Shown here one piece after another: positions 50,165-58,616 of a stretch of DNA of 64,000 bases; the stretch's first letter is position 1; every line of letters begins with the position of its first letter. Source of the DNA: Limivivens sp034101475. GTDB lineage: Bacteria > Bacillota > Clostridia > Lachnospirales > Lachnospiraceae. Under the pieces are notes generated by a model. The model made no database searches and had not been told where the DNA came from. It worked only from the letters and a program-made list of their open reading frames with translations. Position numbers and translations under genes: made by a program. Location of the stretch: contig JAXEJQ010000024.1 in NCBI GenBank assembly GCA_034101475.1, positions 7,313 through 71,312 on the forward strand. The letters are read 5' to 3'.

Positions 50165-51328
50165 ATGAAGACAGTCCGATTATTTGAAACAGATGTTTAC
50201 ATTGGAGAATTTCAGGCCGTTGTGGAAGCCTGCATGGAGGAGAACGGCCAGATCAAAGCGACGCTGAATCAGACGGCATTTTTCCCGGAAGGAGGCGGAC
50301 AGCCTGCGGATGTGGGAACGTTGGGGGATGCGCTGGTGCTGGATGTTCAGGAAAAGGACGGCGTGATCTGGCATACGGTCTCCAGGGCGCTGGAGCCGGG
50401 AAGCACTGTGACGGGAACACTGGACTGGAACTGGCGTTTCCAGAACATGCAGAACCATACGGGCGAGCATATTGTGTCCGGCATCGTGCACCGGGTGTTT
50501 GGATATGACAATGTGGGCTTTCATATGGGAAAGGATGCGGTTACCGTTGATTTTAACGGTGTGATTTCGGAAGAGGAGCTGGCGGAAATCGAAGAGGCCG
50601 CCAATGAAGTCGTTGAGCGGAATGTGCCGGTGGAGATCTGCTGTCCTTCCCGGGAAGAGCTGGCAGAGCTGGATTACCGCAGCAAAAAGGAAATCCAGGG
50701 TCAGGTACGGATTGTGACGATTCCGGGAGCGGATGTGTGCGCCTGCTGCGGAACCCACACGGGTACCACCGGAGAAGTGCGTCTGATTAAGCTGCTGAGC
50801 CTCCAGAATTACAAAGGAGGCGTGCGCATTTCCATGCTTTCCGGCCGGGCTGCCATGGCGGATTATCAGAGAAAACACCAGTATATTCAGGAGGCGATGC
50901 ATCTGCTGTCTGCAAGGCCGGAGGAAATCGGCGGACGGATTCAGAAGCTGAAGGAAGAAACGGAAAAGCTCCGGGGTGCCCTCAGTGCTCTGCGGAAGAA
51001 GACAGCCCTGGAAAAGGTGGAGGCCGTGGCACCGGGAACCCCATCTGTCTGCCTGGCAGAAGAAGGGTTTACCATGAATGAACTGCGGGAAATTGTGAAC
51101 CAGGCCGCAAAGCGGGCAGATCTGGTGCTTGGGCTGAACCGCGTGGAGGACGGTGCCTGCCAGTACATCCTGACCGGGAAAGCAGACGTGCGGGGAATGG
51201 GCAAAGAGCTGAATCAGAGATTTGAAGGAAAAGGAGGCGGCTCCGCGGCCATGGTTCAGGGGAATCTGAAGGCGGATGCAGATGCGGTGCGGGAGTGGTT
51301 TGAAGGAACGGTTGTCGGAATAGGATGA
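50165..51328 (+). CDS. alaX: Alanyl-tRNA editing protein, AlaX-L type
   Basis: AlaX hydrolyses mischarged Ser-tRNA(Ala) in trans. The 387-residue protein has the zinc-site pairs HTGEH (about residues 97-101) and CCGTHTG (about 196-202), the QTAFFPEGGGQPADVG strand, and a C-terminal DHHA1 domain ending GKGGGSAAMVQGN. It is the long form with DHHA1. The ATG at 50165 follows GAAGAGGAAACAGC. The following aldo/keto reductase is 36 bp away. Confidence 0.93.
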   Translation: MKTVRLFETDVYIGEFQAVVEACMEENGQIKATLNQTAFFPEGGGQPADVGTLGDALVLDVQEKDGVIWHTVSRALEPGSTVTGTLDWNWRFQNMQNHTGEHIVSGIVHRVFGYDNVGFHMGKDAVTVDFNGVISEEELAEIEEAANEVVERNVPVEICCPSREELAELDYRSKKEIQGQVRIVTIPGADVCACCGTHTGTTGEVRLIKLLSLQNYKGGVRISMLSGRAAMADYQRKHQYIQEAMHLLSARPEEIGGRIQKLKEETEKLRGALSALRKKTALEKVEAVAPGTPSVCLAEEGFTMNELREIVNQAAKRADLVLGLNRVEDGACQYILTGKADVRGMGKELNQRFEGKGGGSAAMVQGNLKADADAVREWFEGTVVGIG

Positions 51329-51364
51329 TGCGCTGTCAGGCGCACGGAAGTTAGGAGGTAAAGT

Positions 51365-52495
51365 ATGGATTATCGTAAATTTGAAAAACTGGGGGTTTCC
51401 CCATCTTTGCTTGGTTTTGGATGCATGAGATTTCCCAAGACAGCAGACGGAAAAATTGATGAAGCGGAAGCGGAAAAAATGATTGATAAGGCCATTGCGG
51501 CAGGGGTTACGTATATCGATACGGCTTATCCTTATCACAATGGAGAGAGCGAGCCCTTTGTCGGACGGGTTCTGAAGAAGTATAACCGGGAGGATTTTTT
51601 CCTGGCAACGAAGCTTCCGGTGTGGCTGGTAGAGAAAAAAGAGGACACGGAACGGTTCTTCCAGGAGCAGCTGAAGCGGCTGGATGTGGATTATTTTGAT
51701 TTTTATCTGCTTCACTGCCTGGATAAGGATCGCTGGAAAAAGGTACAGGAACTGGAGATGATTCCGTATCTGGAGAAAATGAAGGCAGAAGGGAAAATCC
51801 GGTTCCTGGGCTTTTCTTTCCATGACGATTATGAGACCTTCGAGAAGATTCTTACCAGCAGAGAATGGGATTTCTGCCAGATCCAGTACAATTACATCGA
51901 CAAGGATATTCAGGCAGGGGACCGGGGCTATGCGCTGACGGAAAAGCTGGGCGTTCCTCTGGTAATTATGGAGCCCATTAAGGGCGGTTTTCTGTCCAAG
52001 CTTCCCCAGGAGGTCAGCGCGCCGTTTCGGGCAGCCAGACCGGATGACAGCATTTCTTCCTGGGCACTGCGCTGGGTAGCCAGCAAACCCAATGTTCATG
52101 TGGTACTGAGCGGAATGTCTGCCATGGATCAGGTGGAGGACAACCTGAAAACCTTTGAAAAGTTTGAGCCGCTGAGCGAGGATGAACAGAAGATTGTGGC
52201 GGATGTGGCAAAGGCGATCAAAGCCAGAACGAAAAACGGCTGTACCGGCTGTGCATATTGTATGCCATGTCCGAATGGAGTGAATATTCCGCGGAACTTC
52301 CGGATCTGGAATGATTATTCCATGTATGGAAATGAGGACAATACGCGCTGGGCCTATTTTGAGGATCTGAAAGAGGATGCGCGGGCCGATGTGTGCATCG
52401 GCTGCGGCTGCTGTGAGGATGCCTGTCCCCAGAATCTGTCGATCCGGGAAAACCTGCTGCAGGTGGCAGAAGAAATGGCGAAGCTGAAACGTTGA
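51365..52495 (+). CDS. Aldo/keto reductase with C-terminal 4Fe-4S ferredoxin domain
   Basis: The 376-residue protein joins an AKR barrel (LGFGCMRFP; catalytic Asp/Tyr in DTAYPYHNG, Lys in ATKLP, His in LLHC) to a C-terminal domain with two cluster motifs, CTGCAYCMPCPNGVNIP and CIGCGCCEDACP. This architecture is frequent in Clostridia and suggests electron exchange between a clostridial ferredoxin-like module and NAD(P)H-dependent carbonyl reduction. The first motif (CX2CX2CX3CP) is complete. The substrate is unknown. Confidence 0.92.
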   Translation: MDYRKFEKLGVSPSLLGFGCMRFPKTADGKIDEAEAEKMIDKAIAAGVTYIDTAYPYHNGESEPFVGRVLKKYNREDFFLATKLPVWLVEKKEDTERFFQEQLKRLDVDYFDFYLLHCLDKDRWKKVQELEMIPYLEKMKAEGKIRFLGFSFHDDYETFEKILTSREWDFCQIQYNYIDKDIQAGDRGYALTEKLGVPLVIMEPIKGGFLSKLPQEVSAPFRAARPDDSISSWALRWVASKPNVHVVLSGMSAMDQVEDNLKTFEKFEPLSEDEQKIVADVAKAIKARTKNGCTGCAYCMPCPNGVNIPRNFRIWNDYSMYGNEDNTRWAYFEDLKEDARADVCIGCGCCEDACPQNLSIRENLLQVAEEMAKLKR

Positions 52496-52528
52496 CAGCC
52501 GGAGCGAAGAACAGGCGCCATTCAGCGG

Positions 52529-52619
52529 ATGGGGGATGCAGTATCGGAATACAGCCGCGGGAGGACGGAAGGATGCCGCCCGCGGTGTCCTTCCGACACT
52601 TCATCCCCCGGAAGCCCAT
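52529..52619 (+). terminator. Nested hairpin after the aldo/keto reductase, possible terminator
   Basis: ATGGGGGATG pairs with CATCCCCC, and inside it CGGAAGGA pairs with TCCTTCCG. There is no T-run, so termination is uncertain. The duplicated 11-mer GATATCAGAGT follows at 52634-52655. Confidence 0.45.
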
Positions 52620-52667
52620 GACCCATAAGGCGGGATATCAGAGTGATATCAGAGTGTAATTTTTTGC

Positions 52668-52696
52668 TTGACGCCGCCGGAAATGCATGATAATAT
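52668..52696 (+). promoter_or_regulatory. Promoter of the glycine cleavage operon
   Basis: TTGACG (52668-52673) is followed by GATAAT (15 bp) or TAATAT (17 bp), shortly before the glycine riboswitch. Confidence 0.55.
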
Positions 52697-52743
52697 TTTT
52701 ACAACTAATGAGTTGTCACATAAAAACAGCATACCCGACTGAA

Positions 52744-52892
52744 GGATCTGGGAGAGATTACGAGGATGTAGCGCCGAAGGGGCAAAACTCTCAGGCAAAA
52801 AGACCGGATCCCGACGGAACTCTGGAGAGCGCAGTTTCACCAACGAAGTAAAGCCGTTTATGCGGACGAATCTTTCAGGTCAAAGGACAGAG
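52744..52892 (+). promoter_or_regulatory. Tandem glycine riboswitch
   Basis: Aptamer 1 (GGATCTGGGAGAG ... CTCTCAGGCAAAAAGACCGG) and aptamer 2 (ACTCTGGAGAGCGCAG ... TTTCAGGTCAAAGGACAGAG) have the GGAGAG and CAGGxxAAAGGAC signatures. The last CAGAG of aptamer 2 pairs with CTCTG at 52820 and also belongs to the terminator stem, so glycine should turn the operon on. Confidence 0.95.
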
Positions 52893-52946
52893 GCATACAG
52901 AAGAAATGAATTCTTCATTTCTTCTGTATGCCTCTGTTTTATTTTT
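52887..52946 (+). terminator. Glycine-controlled terminator
   Basis: ACAGAGGCATACAGAAGAAA and TTTCTTCTGTATGCCTCTGT form an exceptionally long perfect stem around a short loop, followed by TTTATTTTT. Confidence 0.93.
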
Positions 52947-52996
52947 GCATTTACAGAGTGCGGAGTTGTTTACAAAGAAGCAAAAGGAGGAGAAGT

Positions 52997-54085
52997 ATGG
53001 AATTAAAGACACCCCTGTATGAAAAACACCTTGAGGCCAAAGGGAAAATCGTTCCCTTCGGGGGCTATCTGCTCCCGGTGCAGTATCCTGCCGGGGTTAT
53101 TGCCGAACACATGGCAGTGCGGGAAAAATGCGGAATGTTCGATGTATCCCACATGGGTGAGATCATTGTAAGCGGACCGGATGCACGGAATTACCTGAAT
53201 CATCTGCTGACGAATGATTACACCGAGATGGAAGACGGACAGGCACGCTACAGCCCCATGTGCAATGAAAACGGCGGCGTGGTGGATGACCTGATTGTTT
53301 ACAGGGTCCGGGAAAATGTTTACTTTATCGTTGTGAACGCGGCCAACAAGGACAAGGATTTCGCATGGATGAAGGCTCAGCAGACCGGAGACGTGACGAT
53401 TGAGGACCGTTCCGCGGGAATCGCCCAGATTGCCCTTCAGGGCCCGGCAGCCAGAGCGATTCTGGGAAAGCTGACGGAAGAAAAGAATATTCCGAAAAAA
53501 TATTACACGGCAGTTTTTGACGGTCATGTGGGCGAGATTCCCTGTATCATTTCCCAGACCGGCTATACCGGCGAGGATGGATTTGAATTCTACTGTGCGG
53601 CGGAGGAGGGACCGAAGCTCTGGGATCTTCTGCTTGAAAATGGAAAAGAAGAGGGGTTGATTCCCTGTGGTCTGGGCGCCAGAGATACCCTTCGCCTGGA
53701 AGCTGCCATGCCTCTGTACGGTCATGAAATGAACGACGAGATTACACCGAAGGAAACCTCTCTGGGGATTTTCGTGAAGATGAATAAACCGGAGTTTATC
53801 GGAAAAGCGGCTCTGGAAGCCAAAGGCGTTCCGGCTGTGAAGCGGGTTGGCCTGCGGGTTACAGGACGGGGAATTGTCCGGGAACACGCGGATCTTTATG
53901 TGGGCGACCAGAAGGTGGGACAGAGCACCTCCGGAACCCATGCGCCGTATCTGGGATATCCCATTGCCATGGCTCTGGTGGAACGGGAATATGCAGAACC
54001 GGGTACCAGGCTTCAGGCAGATGTCCGGGGACGGAGAGTGGAAGTGGAAGTTGTGAAGCTGCCTTTCTATAAGCGGCAGGCATAG
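52997..54085 (+). CDS. gcvT: Glycine cleavage system aminomethyltransferase (T protein)
   Basis: GcvT moves the aminomethyl group from lipoyl-GcvH to tetrahydrofolate, releasing ammonia. The 362-residue protein begins MELKTPLYEKHLEAKGKIVPFGGY and has EKCGMFDVSHMGE, the folate-binding GLGARDTLRLEAAMPLYGHE, and a C-terminal barrel domain. GGAGGAG precedes the ATG at 52997; the open frame upstream belongs to the terminator region. It is the first gene of the operon, and a repeat element separates it from gcvH. Confidence 0.96.
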   Translation: MELKTPLYEKHLEAKGKIVPFGGYLLPVQYPAGVIAEHMAVREKCGMFDVSHMGEIIVSGPDARNYLNHLLTNDYTEMEDGQARYSPMCNENGGVVDDLIVYRVRENVYFIVVNAANKDKDFAWMKAQQTGDVTIEDRSAGIAQIALQGPAARAILGKLTEEKNIPKKYYTAVFDGHVGEIPCIISQTGYTGEDGFEFYCAAEEGPKLWDLLLENGKEEGLIPCGLGARDTLRLEAAMPLYGHEMNDEITPKETSLGIFVKMNKPEFIGKAALEAKGVPAVKRVGLRVTGRGIVREHADLYVGDQKVGQSTSGTHAPYLGYPIAMALVEREYAEPGTRLQADVRGRRVEVEVVKLPFYKRQA

Positions 54086-54095
54086 ATAAGAAAAA

Positions 54096-54231
54096 TCGTA
54101 TCTGTTCAGTACCTTTACAGATACAATTCGCAAACCCATGAAAATCGGCTGCGCCGATGGGGTTTGCTCACACAGGATTTACGTTCTTACGGCCTCATCA
54201 GCAAGCGATTCGGCCTGTTCGGAACAGTTAC
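54096..54231 (-). repeat. Element A, copy 2, between gcvT and gcvH
   Basis: This is an inverted copy of 12639-12775 with about 5 differences in about 137 bases, including the terminal inverted repeats and the internal GCAAACCC hairpin. In an operon transcript it would form a strong hairpin between gcvT and gcvH. Confidence 0.92.
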
Positions 54232-54265
54232 GAAAAATTAAAAAAATATCAGGAGGATAACGATT

Positions 54266-54649
54266 ATGAATTTCCCGAAAGAATTAAAGTATGTCAAATC
54301 TCATGAGTGGGTAAAGGATGAAGGAGACGGAACCGTAACCATCGGCATCACCGATTATGCGCAGGATGCTCTGGGGGATCTGGTATTCGTCAATCTCCCG
54401 GAGGTGGGAGATGAGGTTACCGCAGGCGAGGCCTTTGCGGATGTAGAGTCTGTAAAAGCAGTATCGGACGTTTTTTCACCGGTCAGCGGAGTTGTAAAGG
54501 AAATCAACGAAGAACTGCTGGACAGCCCGGAGCTGATCAATTCCGATCCCTACGGCGCATGGTTTATCCGTGTGGAGCAGATCACAGAGGAAGAGGAATA
54601 CATGGACGCAGAGGAATATGAGGCTTTTGCGGAGTCTGAAGCAGAGTAA
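54266..54649 (+). CDS. gcvH: Glycine cleavage system H protein
   Basis: GcvH is the lipoylated carrier that shuttles the aminomethyl group between the P, T and L proteins. The 127-residue length is normal. The lipoyl-lysine is K64 in DVESVKAVSDVFSPVSG, with YAQDALGDLVFVNLPEVG before it. The acidic C-terminus is typical. AGGAGG lies upstream of the ATG. The lipoate ligase gene in the same operon would charge this residue. Confidence 0.97.
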   Translation: MNFPKELKYVKSHEWVKDEGDGTVTIGITDYAQDALGDLVFVNLPEVGDEVTAGEAFADVESVKAVSDVFSPVSGVVKEINEELLDSPELINSDPYGAWFIRVEQITEEEEYMDAEEYEAFAESEAE

Positions 54650-54725
54650 AGAAGGGTCAGACGGAAAAAGAGAAGAGGGACCGTGAGGGTTCCGGCAGAA
54701 GGAAACAGAAAAAGGAGGAGAAGTC

Positions 54726-56045
54726 ATGGGAACTTATGTAAGCTCCACCCGGGAAGAACAGCTTGCCATGCTGAAAACCCTGGGTTATGAAAGCTATGAC
54801 GAGCTGTTCGCCCATATTCCCGATCAGGTAAAGATCAAGGAAGGGCTGAACCTTCCGGAGGGCCTTTCCGAAATGGAAGCCCAGGCACGGATGGAAGAGC
54901 TGGCAGCGAAAAATACCGTATTTCCCCACATTTTCCGCGGGGCAGGCTCCTATAATCATTACATTCCGGCTGCGGTAAAGCGGATTACCGGAAAAGAAGA
55001 ATTTGTAACGGCATACACCCCTTATCAGGCGGAGATCAGCCAGGGAATTCTGCAGTCCATTTTTGAATATCAGACCATGATGTGTGAGCTCACCGGCATG
55101 GACGCATCCAACGCCTCTGTTTATGACGGGGCCAGCGCCGCAGCGGAAGCCACAGCCATGTGCAGGGATCGGAAACGCAGCACCGTGCTGCTTTCCGCCA
55201 CTTCCCATCCGGATGTGATCCGTACCGTGAAAACATATTGCTACGGCAGCAACACAGAAGTAAAGGTGATTCCGGAAAAGGACGGCGTGACCGATCTGGA
55301 AGCCCTGAAGGGAGCCCTGGATGGCCAGACGGCCTGCTTCTATGTACAGGAGCCCAATTACTACGGAATCCTGGAGGATTATCAGGCACTGGGCGAGGCG
55401 GTTCATGAAGCAGGGGCGAAATATATCTGCGGCTGCAATCCCATTGCGCTGGGTATTCTGAAAACTCCGGGAGAATTCGGAGCGGATATCGCGGTGGGCG
55501 AGGGTCAGCCTCTGGGAATGCCCATGGGCTTCGGCGGACCCTATCTGGGCTTCATGACGACGGTTTCCGCCATGACCAGAAAGCTGCCGGGACGGATTGT
55601 GGGCGAGACAACGGACGCAAAGGGTGAGCGGGCTTTCGTTCTGACCCTGCAGGCCAGAGAACAGCATATCCGCCGGGAAAAGGCCAGCAGCAATGTCTGC
55701 TCCAATCAGGCCCTGTGTGCCCTGACTGCATCGGTTTATCTGGCGGTGATGGGAAAGGAAGGACTTGAGCAGGCGGCGACCCAGTGTACCTCCAAAGCCC
55801 ATTATCTTCAGAGTGAACTGGAAAAAGCCGGACTGACACTGAAATATCAGAAGCCGTTCTTCCATGAATTCGTAACCGTGACCCCGGTTCCGGCTGAAGA
55901 GCTTCTGGACGCTCTGGAGAAGAAAGGAATCCTGGGAGGCCTGCCTCTCGGGGAATCCGAGATTCTCTGGTGCACAACGGAAAAGAACACCAAAGCAGAG
56001 ATCGATGCTCTGGTGGAGGCCATAAAGGAGGTGTGCGGGAAATGA
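54726..56045 (+). CDS. gcvPA: Glycine decarboxylase subunit 1
   Basis: The 439-residue protein is the N-terminal half of the PLP-dependent P protein, found as a separate subunit in many Bacillota. It has LPEGLSEMEAQ, FRGAGSYNHYIPAAVKRI, PYQAEISQGILQSIFEYQTM and REQHIRREKASSNVCSNQAL, all standard for GcvPA. This subunit lacks the PLP lysine, which is in GcvPB. It overlaps gcvPB by 4 bp, so the two are made together. Confidence 0.96.
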   Translation: MGTYVSSTREEQLAMLKTLGYESYDELFAHIPDQVKIKEGLNLPEGLSEMEAQARMEELAAKNTVFPHIFRGAGSYNHYIPAAVKRITGKEEFVTAYTPYQAEISQGILQSIFEYQTMMCELTGMDASNASVYDGASAAAEATAMCRDRKRSTVLLSATSHPDVIRTVKTYCYGSNTEVKVIPEKDGVTDLEALKGALDGQTACFYVQEPNYYGILEDYQALGEAVHEAGAKYICGCNPIALGILKTPGEFGADIAVGEGQPLGMPMGFGGPYLGFMTTVSAMTRKLPGRIVGETTDAKGERAFVLTLQAREQHIRREKASSNVCSNQALCALTASVYLAVMGKEGLEQAATQCTSKAHYLQSELEKAGLTLKYQKPFFHEFVTVTPVPAEELLDALEKKGILGGLPLGESEILWCTTEKNTKAEIDALVEAIKEVCGK

Positions 56046-57469
56046 AGCTGATTTTTGAGAAAAGTGTGGAAGGAAGAGGCTGCAGTATTCTCCCGGCATG
56101 TGATGTTCCGGAGGTGAAGCCGGAGGGCTTTATCAGGGAAAAGGAGCTGCATCTGCCCCAGATTTCAGAAAATGATCTGAGCCGCCATTATACCGAGCTG
56201 GCGAACCGGGCCCATGGAGTCAACAATGGATTTTATCCGCTGGGATCCTGTACCATGAAATACAATCCCAAGCTGAATGAAGAGATGGCTGAACTTCCCG
56301 GGTTTACGAATATTCATCCCCTGCAGCCGGCCCATACGGCCCAGGGCTGTCTGGAGGTTCTGAAGCTTACAGAGCAGTATCTCTGCGAAATCACCGGCAT
56401 GGACGGCGTTTCCCTTCAGCCGGCGGCAGGCGCCCATGGAGAATTCAGCGGAATGCTGGTGATCAAGGCTTATCACGACAGCAGAAACGACAAAAAACGG
56501 ACGAAAATCATTGTGCCGGATTCTGCTCACGGAACCAACCCGGCCAGTGCTGCCATGGCAGGCTTCGATATTGTGAACGTTCCCTCCGGGCCGGACGGCT
56601 GTGTGGATCTGGATAAGCTGCGGGAGGCAGTAGGCGAGGATACGGCCGGTCTGATGCTGACCAATCCGAATACGGTGGGATTGTTCGATAAAAACATTCT
56701 GGAAATTACCAGAATTATTCACGAGGCAGGCGGTCTGAATTATTACGACGGCGCCAATCTGAACGCGGTAATGGGCATTGCCAGACCCGGCGATATGGGC
56801 TTTGACGTGATCCATCTGAACCTGCATAAAACCTTCTCCACGCCCCACGGAGGCGGTGGTCCGGGAAGCGGTCCCTGCGGCTGCAAGGAGTTCCTGATTC
56901 CTTTCCTGCCGGGTCCCAGAGTTCTGGGCGAAGAAGAACTGCACATGGAATATAATCCCCGGTCCGTGGGCTCCGTGAAGGAATTTTACGGAAACTTCCT
57001 GGTGGTGGTAAAGGCGCTGACCTATATCCTCTGCCTTGGAAAAGAGGGGATTCCGGAGGCGTCCTCCAATGCGGTTCTGAACGCCAACTATATGATGCAT
57101 GAGCTGGAGGATCTCTATGAATGCGCTTTCCCCAGACCCTGCATGCATGAGTTTGTCATGACTCTGGAGAAGCTGAAGCATGACAGGGGCGTGTCCGCCA
57201 TGGATGTGGCGAAGGCACTGCTGGATTACGGGATTCATCCGCCAACCATGTACTTCCCGCTGATTGTGCATGAAGCGCTGATGATTGAGCCGACGGAGAC
57301 CGAATCCAGAGAGACCCTGGATGAAGCGGTGCGGATTTTCCGGGAAATTTATGAAAAGGCTCAGACAGACCCGGAGGAGCTGCATCAGGCTCCGAAGACC
57401 ACGGTGATCGGCAGACCGGATGAAGTGCAGGCGGCGAGAAAACCGGTAATCCGGTATTCATTTGAATAA
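56042..57469 (+). CDS. gcvPB: Glycine decarboxylase subunit 2 (PLP-binding)
   Basis: The 475-residue subunit binds pyridoxal phosphate at K263 in LNLHKTFSTPHGGGGPGSG and decarboxylates glycine, passing the aminomethyl group to GcvH. GSCTMKYNPKLNE, QPAAGAHGE and DSAHGTNPASAA are further family motifs. The start is the ATG overlapping the gcvPA stop; the longer frame is the gcvPA 3' end. Two near-identical copies of GATACGGAATNATCG follow the stop. Confidence 0.97.
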   Translation: MKLIFEKSVEGRGCSILPACDVPEVKPEGFIREKELHLPQISENDLSRHYTELANRAHGVNNGFYPLGSCTMKYNPKLNEEMAELPGFTNIHPLQPAHTAQGCLEVLKLTEQYLCEITGMDGVSLQPAAGAHGEFSGMLVIKAYHDSRNDKKRTKIIVPDSAHGTNPASAAMAGFDIVNVPSGPDGCVDLDKLREAVGEDTAGLMLTNPNTVGLFDKNILEITRIIHEAGGLNYYDGANLNAVMGIARPGDMGFDVIHLNLHKTFSTPHGGGGPGSGPCGCKEFLIPFLPGPRVLGEEELHMEYNPRSVGSVKEFYGNFLVVVKALTYILCLGKEGIPEASSNAVLNANYMMHELEDLYECAFPRPCMHEFVMTLEKLKHDRGVSAMDVAKALLDYGIHPPTMYFPLIVHEALMIEPTETESRETLDEAVRIFREIYEKAQTDPEELHQAPKTTVIGRPDEVQAARKPVIRYSFE

Positions 57470-57555
57470 TAGAACGGTTCCGTATTTCCGATACGGAATG
57501 ATCGCAGATCCGAAAGAATCTCAGATACGGAATCATCGTTTTCACGGAGGCATCT

Positions 57556-58599
57556 ATGATTACAAAAGCGACGCAGGTTATTACAAAAGAAACGAATCCA
57601 TATCAGAATCTTGCGCTGGAGGAATATCTGCTTCTGAACGTGGAGAAGGAAGAATGTATCCTCTATCTCTGGCAGAACCGGCATACGGTAGTGATCGGCA
57701 GGAACCAGAACTGCTGGCAGGAATGCAAGGTGAATTATCTGGAGGAGGACGGCGGTTTTCTGGTACGCCGTCTCTCCGGAGGCGGGGCTGTTTACCACGA
57801 TCTGGGAAATCTGAACTTTACCTTTCTGGTACGTAAGGAAAATTATGATGTGGACCGGCAGCTCCAGGTGATTATCCGGGCAGCGCAGAAGCTGGGCATT
57901 CATGCGGAAAAGACAGGGCGCAATGACATTACGGTGGATGGACGGAAATTTTCCGGAAATGCGTTTTATGAGACAGGCGACTGCTGCTATCATCACGGCA
58001 CACTGCTGCTGAATGTGGATACCTCCCAGATGTCCCGGTTTCTGAATGTTTCCAAGGAAAAGCTTCAGTCCAAGGGCGTTTCTTCCGTGAGATCCCGGGT
58101 AGCCAATCTGTCTGAATTCTGTCCGGAGATTACAGTGTCTCTGATGGAAGAAAAGCTGACAGAGGCCTTTGGGGAGGTCTATGGCTGTCCCGTTCAGAAA
58201 ATGCCGGAAAGCCGTCTTTCCAGAGAAGCCATCCGGCAGGCGGCGGAGCGTTTTGGCTCCTTTGAATGGAAATACGGAAGGAAAATCCCCATCCAGTTTT
58301 CCTTCGGAAGACGGTTTGCCTGGGGAGACATCCAGTTCCAGCTTCAGGTGGATCAGGGCGTTATTCAGGAGGCCCAGGTTTATTCTGACGCCATGGATGC
58401 CGGATGGATTGAAGACCTGAAAAAGGGACTTCAGGGCTGCCGCTATGACCAGGAGGCTCTGTTCGCGGCGGTGGATCGGGCAGGAGCACAGGGAGAAGCA
58501 CAGGACGGAAATCCGGAGGCAGTCCGGGAAGGAAAACGGGACGGGGTTCATGAGGAAATGGCCCGGGATGTCAGGGAACTGCTCAGGGAAAATATATAA
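57556..58599 (+). CDS. lplA: Lipoate--protein ligase
   Basis: LplA activates free lipoate with ATP and attaches it to carrier proteins. The 347-residue protein has VIGRNQNCWQECK, the lipoate-binding RRLSGGGAVYHDLGNLNFTF (about residues 74-93) and the catalytic lysine region GRNDITVDGRKFSGNAFY, then the C-terminal accessory domain. Its place in the gcv operon points to GcvH as the main target. A charged, low-complexity stretch (about 315-347) ends the protein. Confidence 0.94.
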   Translation: MITKATQVITKETNPYQNLALEEYLLLNVEKEECILYLWQNRHTVVIGRNQNCWQECKVNYLEEDGGFLVRRLSGGGAVYHDLGNLNFTFLVRKENYDVDRQLQVIIRAAQKLGIHAEKTGRNDITVDGRKFSGNAFYETGDCCYHHGTLLLNVDTSQMSRFLNVSKEKLQSKGVSSVRSRVANLSEFCPEITVSLMEEKLTEAFGEVYGCPVQKMPESRLSREAIRQAAERFGSFEWKYGRKIPIQFSFGRRFAWGDIQFQLQVDQGVIQEAQVYSDAMDAGWIEDLKKGLQGCRYDQEALFAAVDRAGAQGEAQDGNPEAVREGKRDGVHEEMARDVRELLRENI

Positions 58600-58616
58600 A
58601 GCAGACAGGAGGAGCT

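Noticed and set aside
50180..52099. A 639-codon open frame antisense to alaX and the aldo/keto reductase
   Set aside because: It spans two well-supported genes on the other strand and has no domain-like composition.
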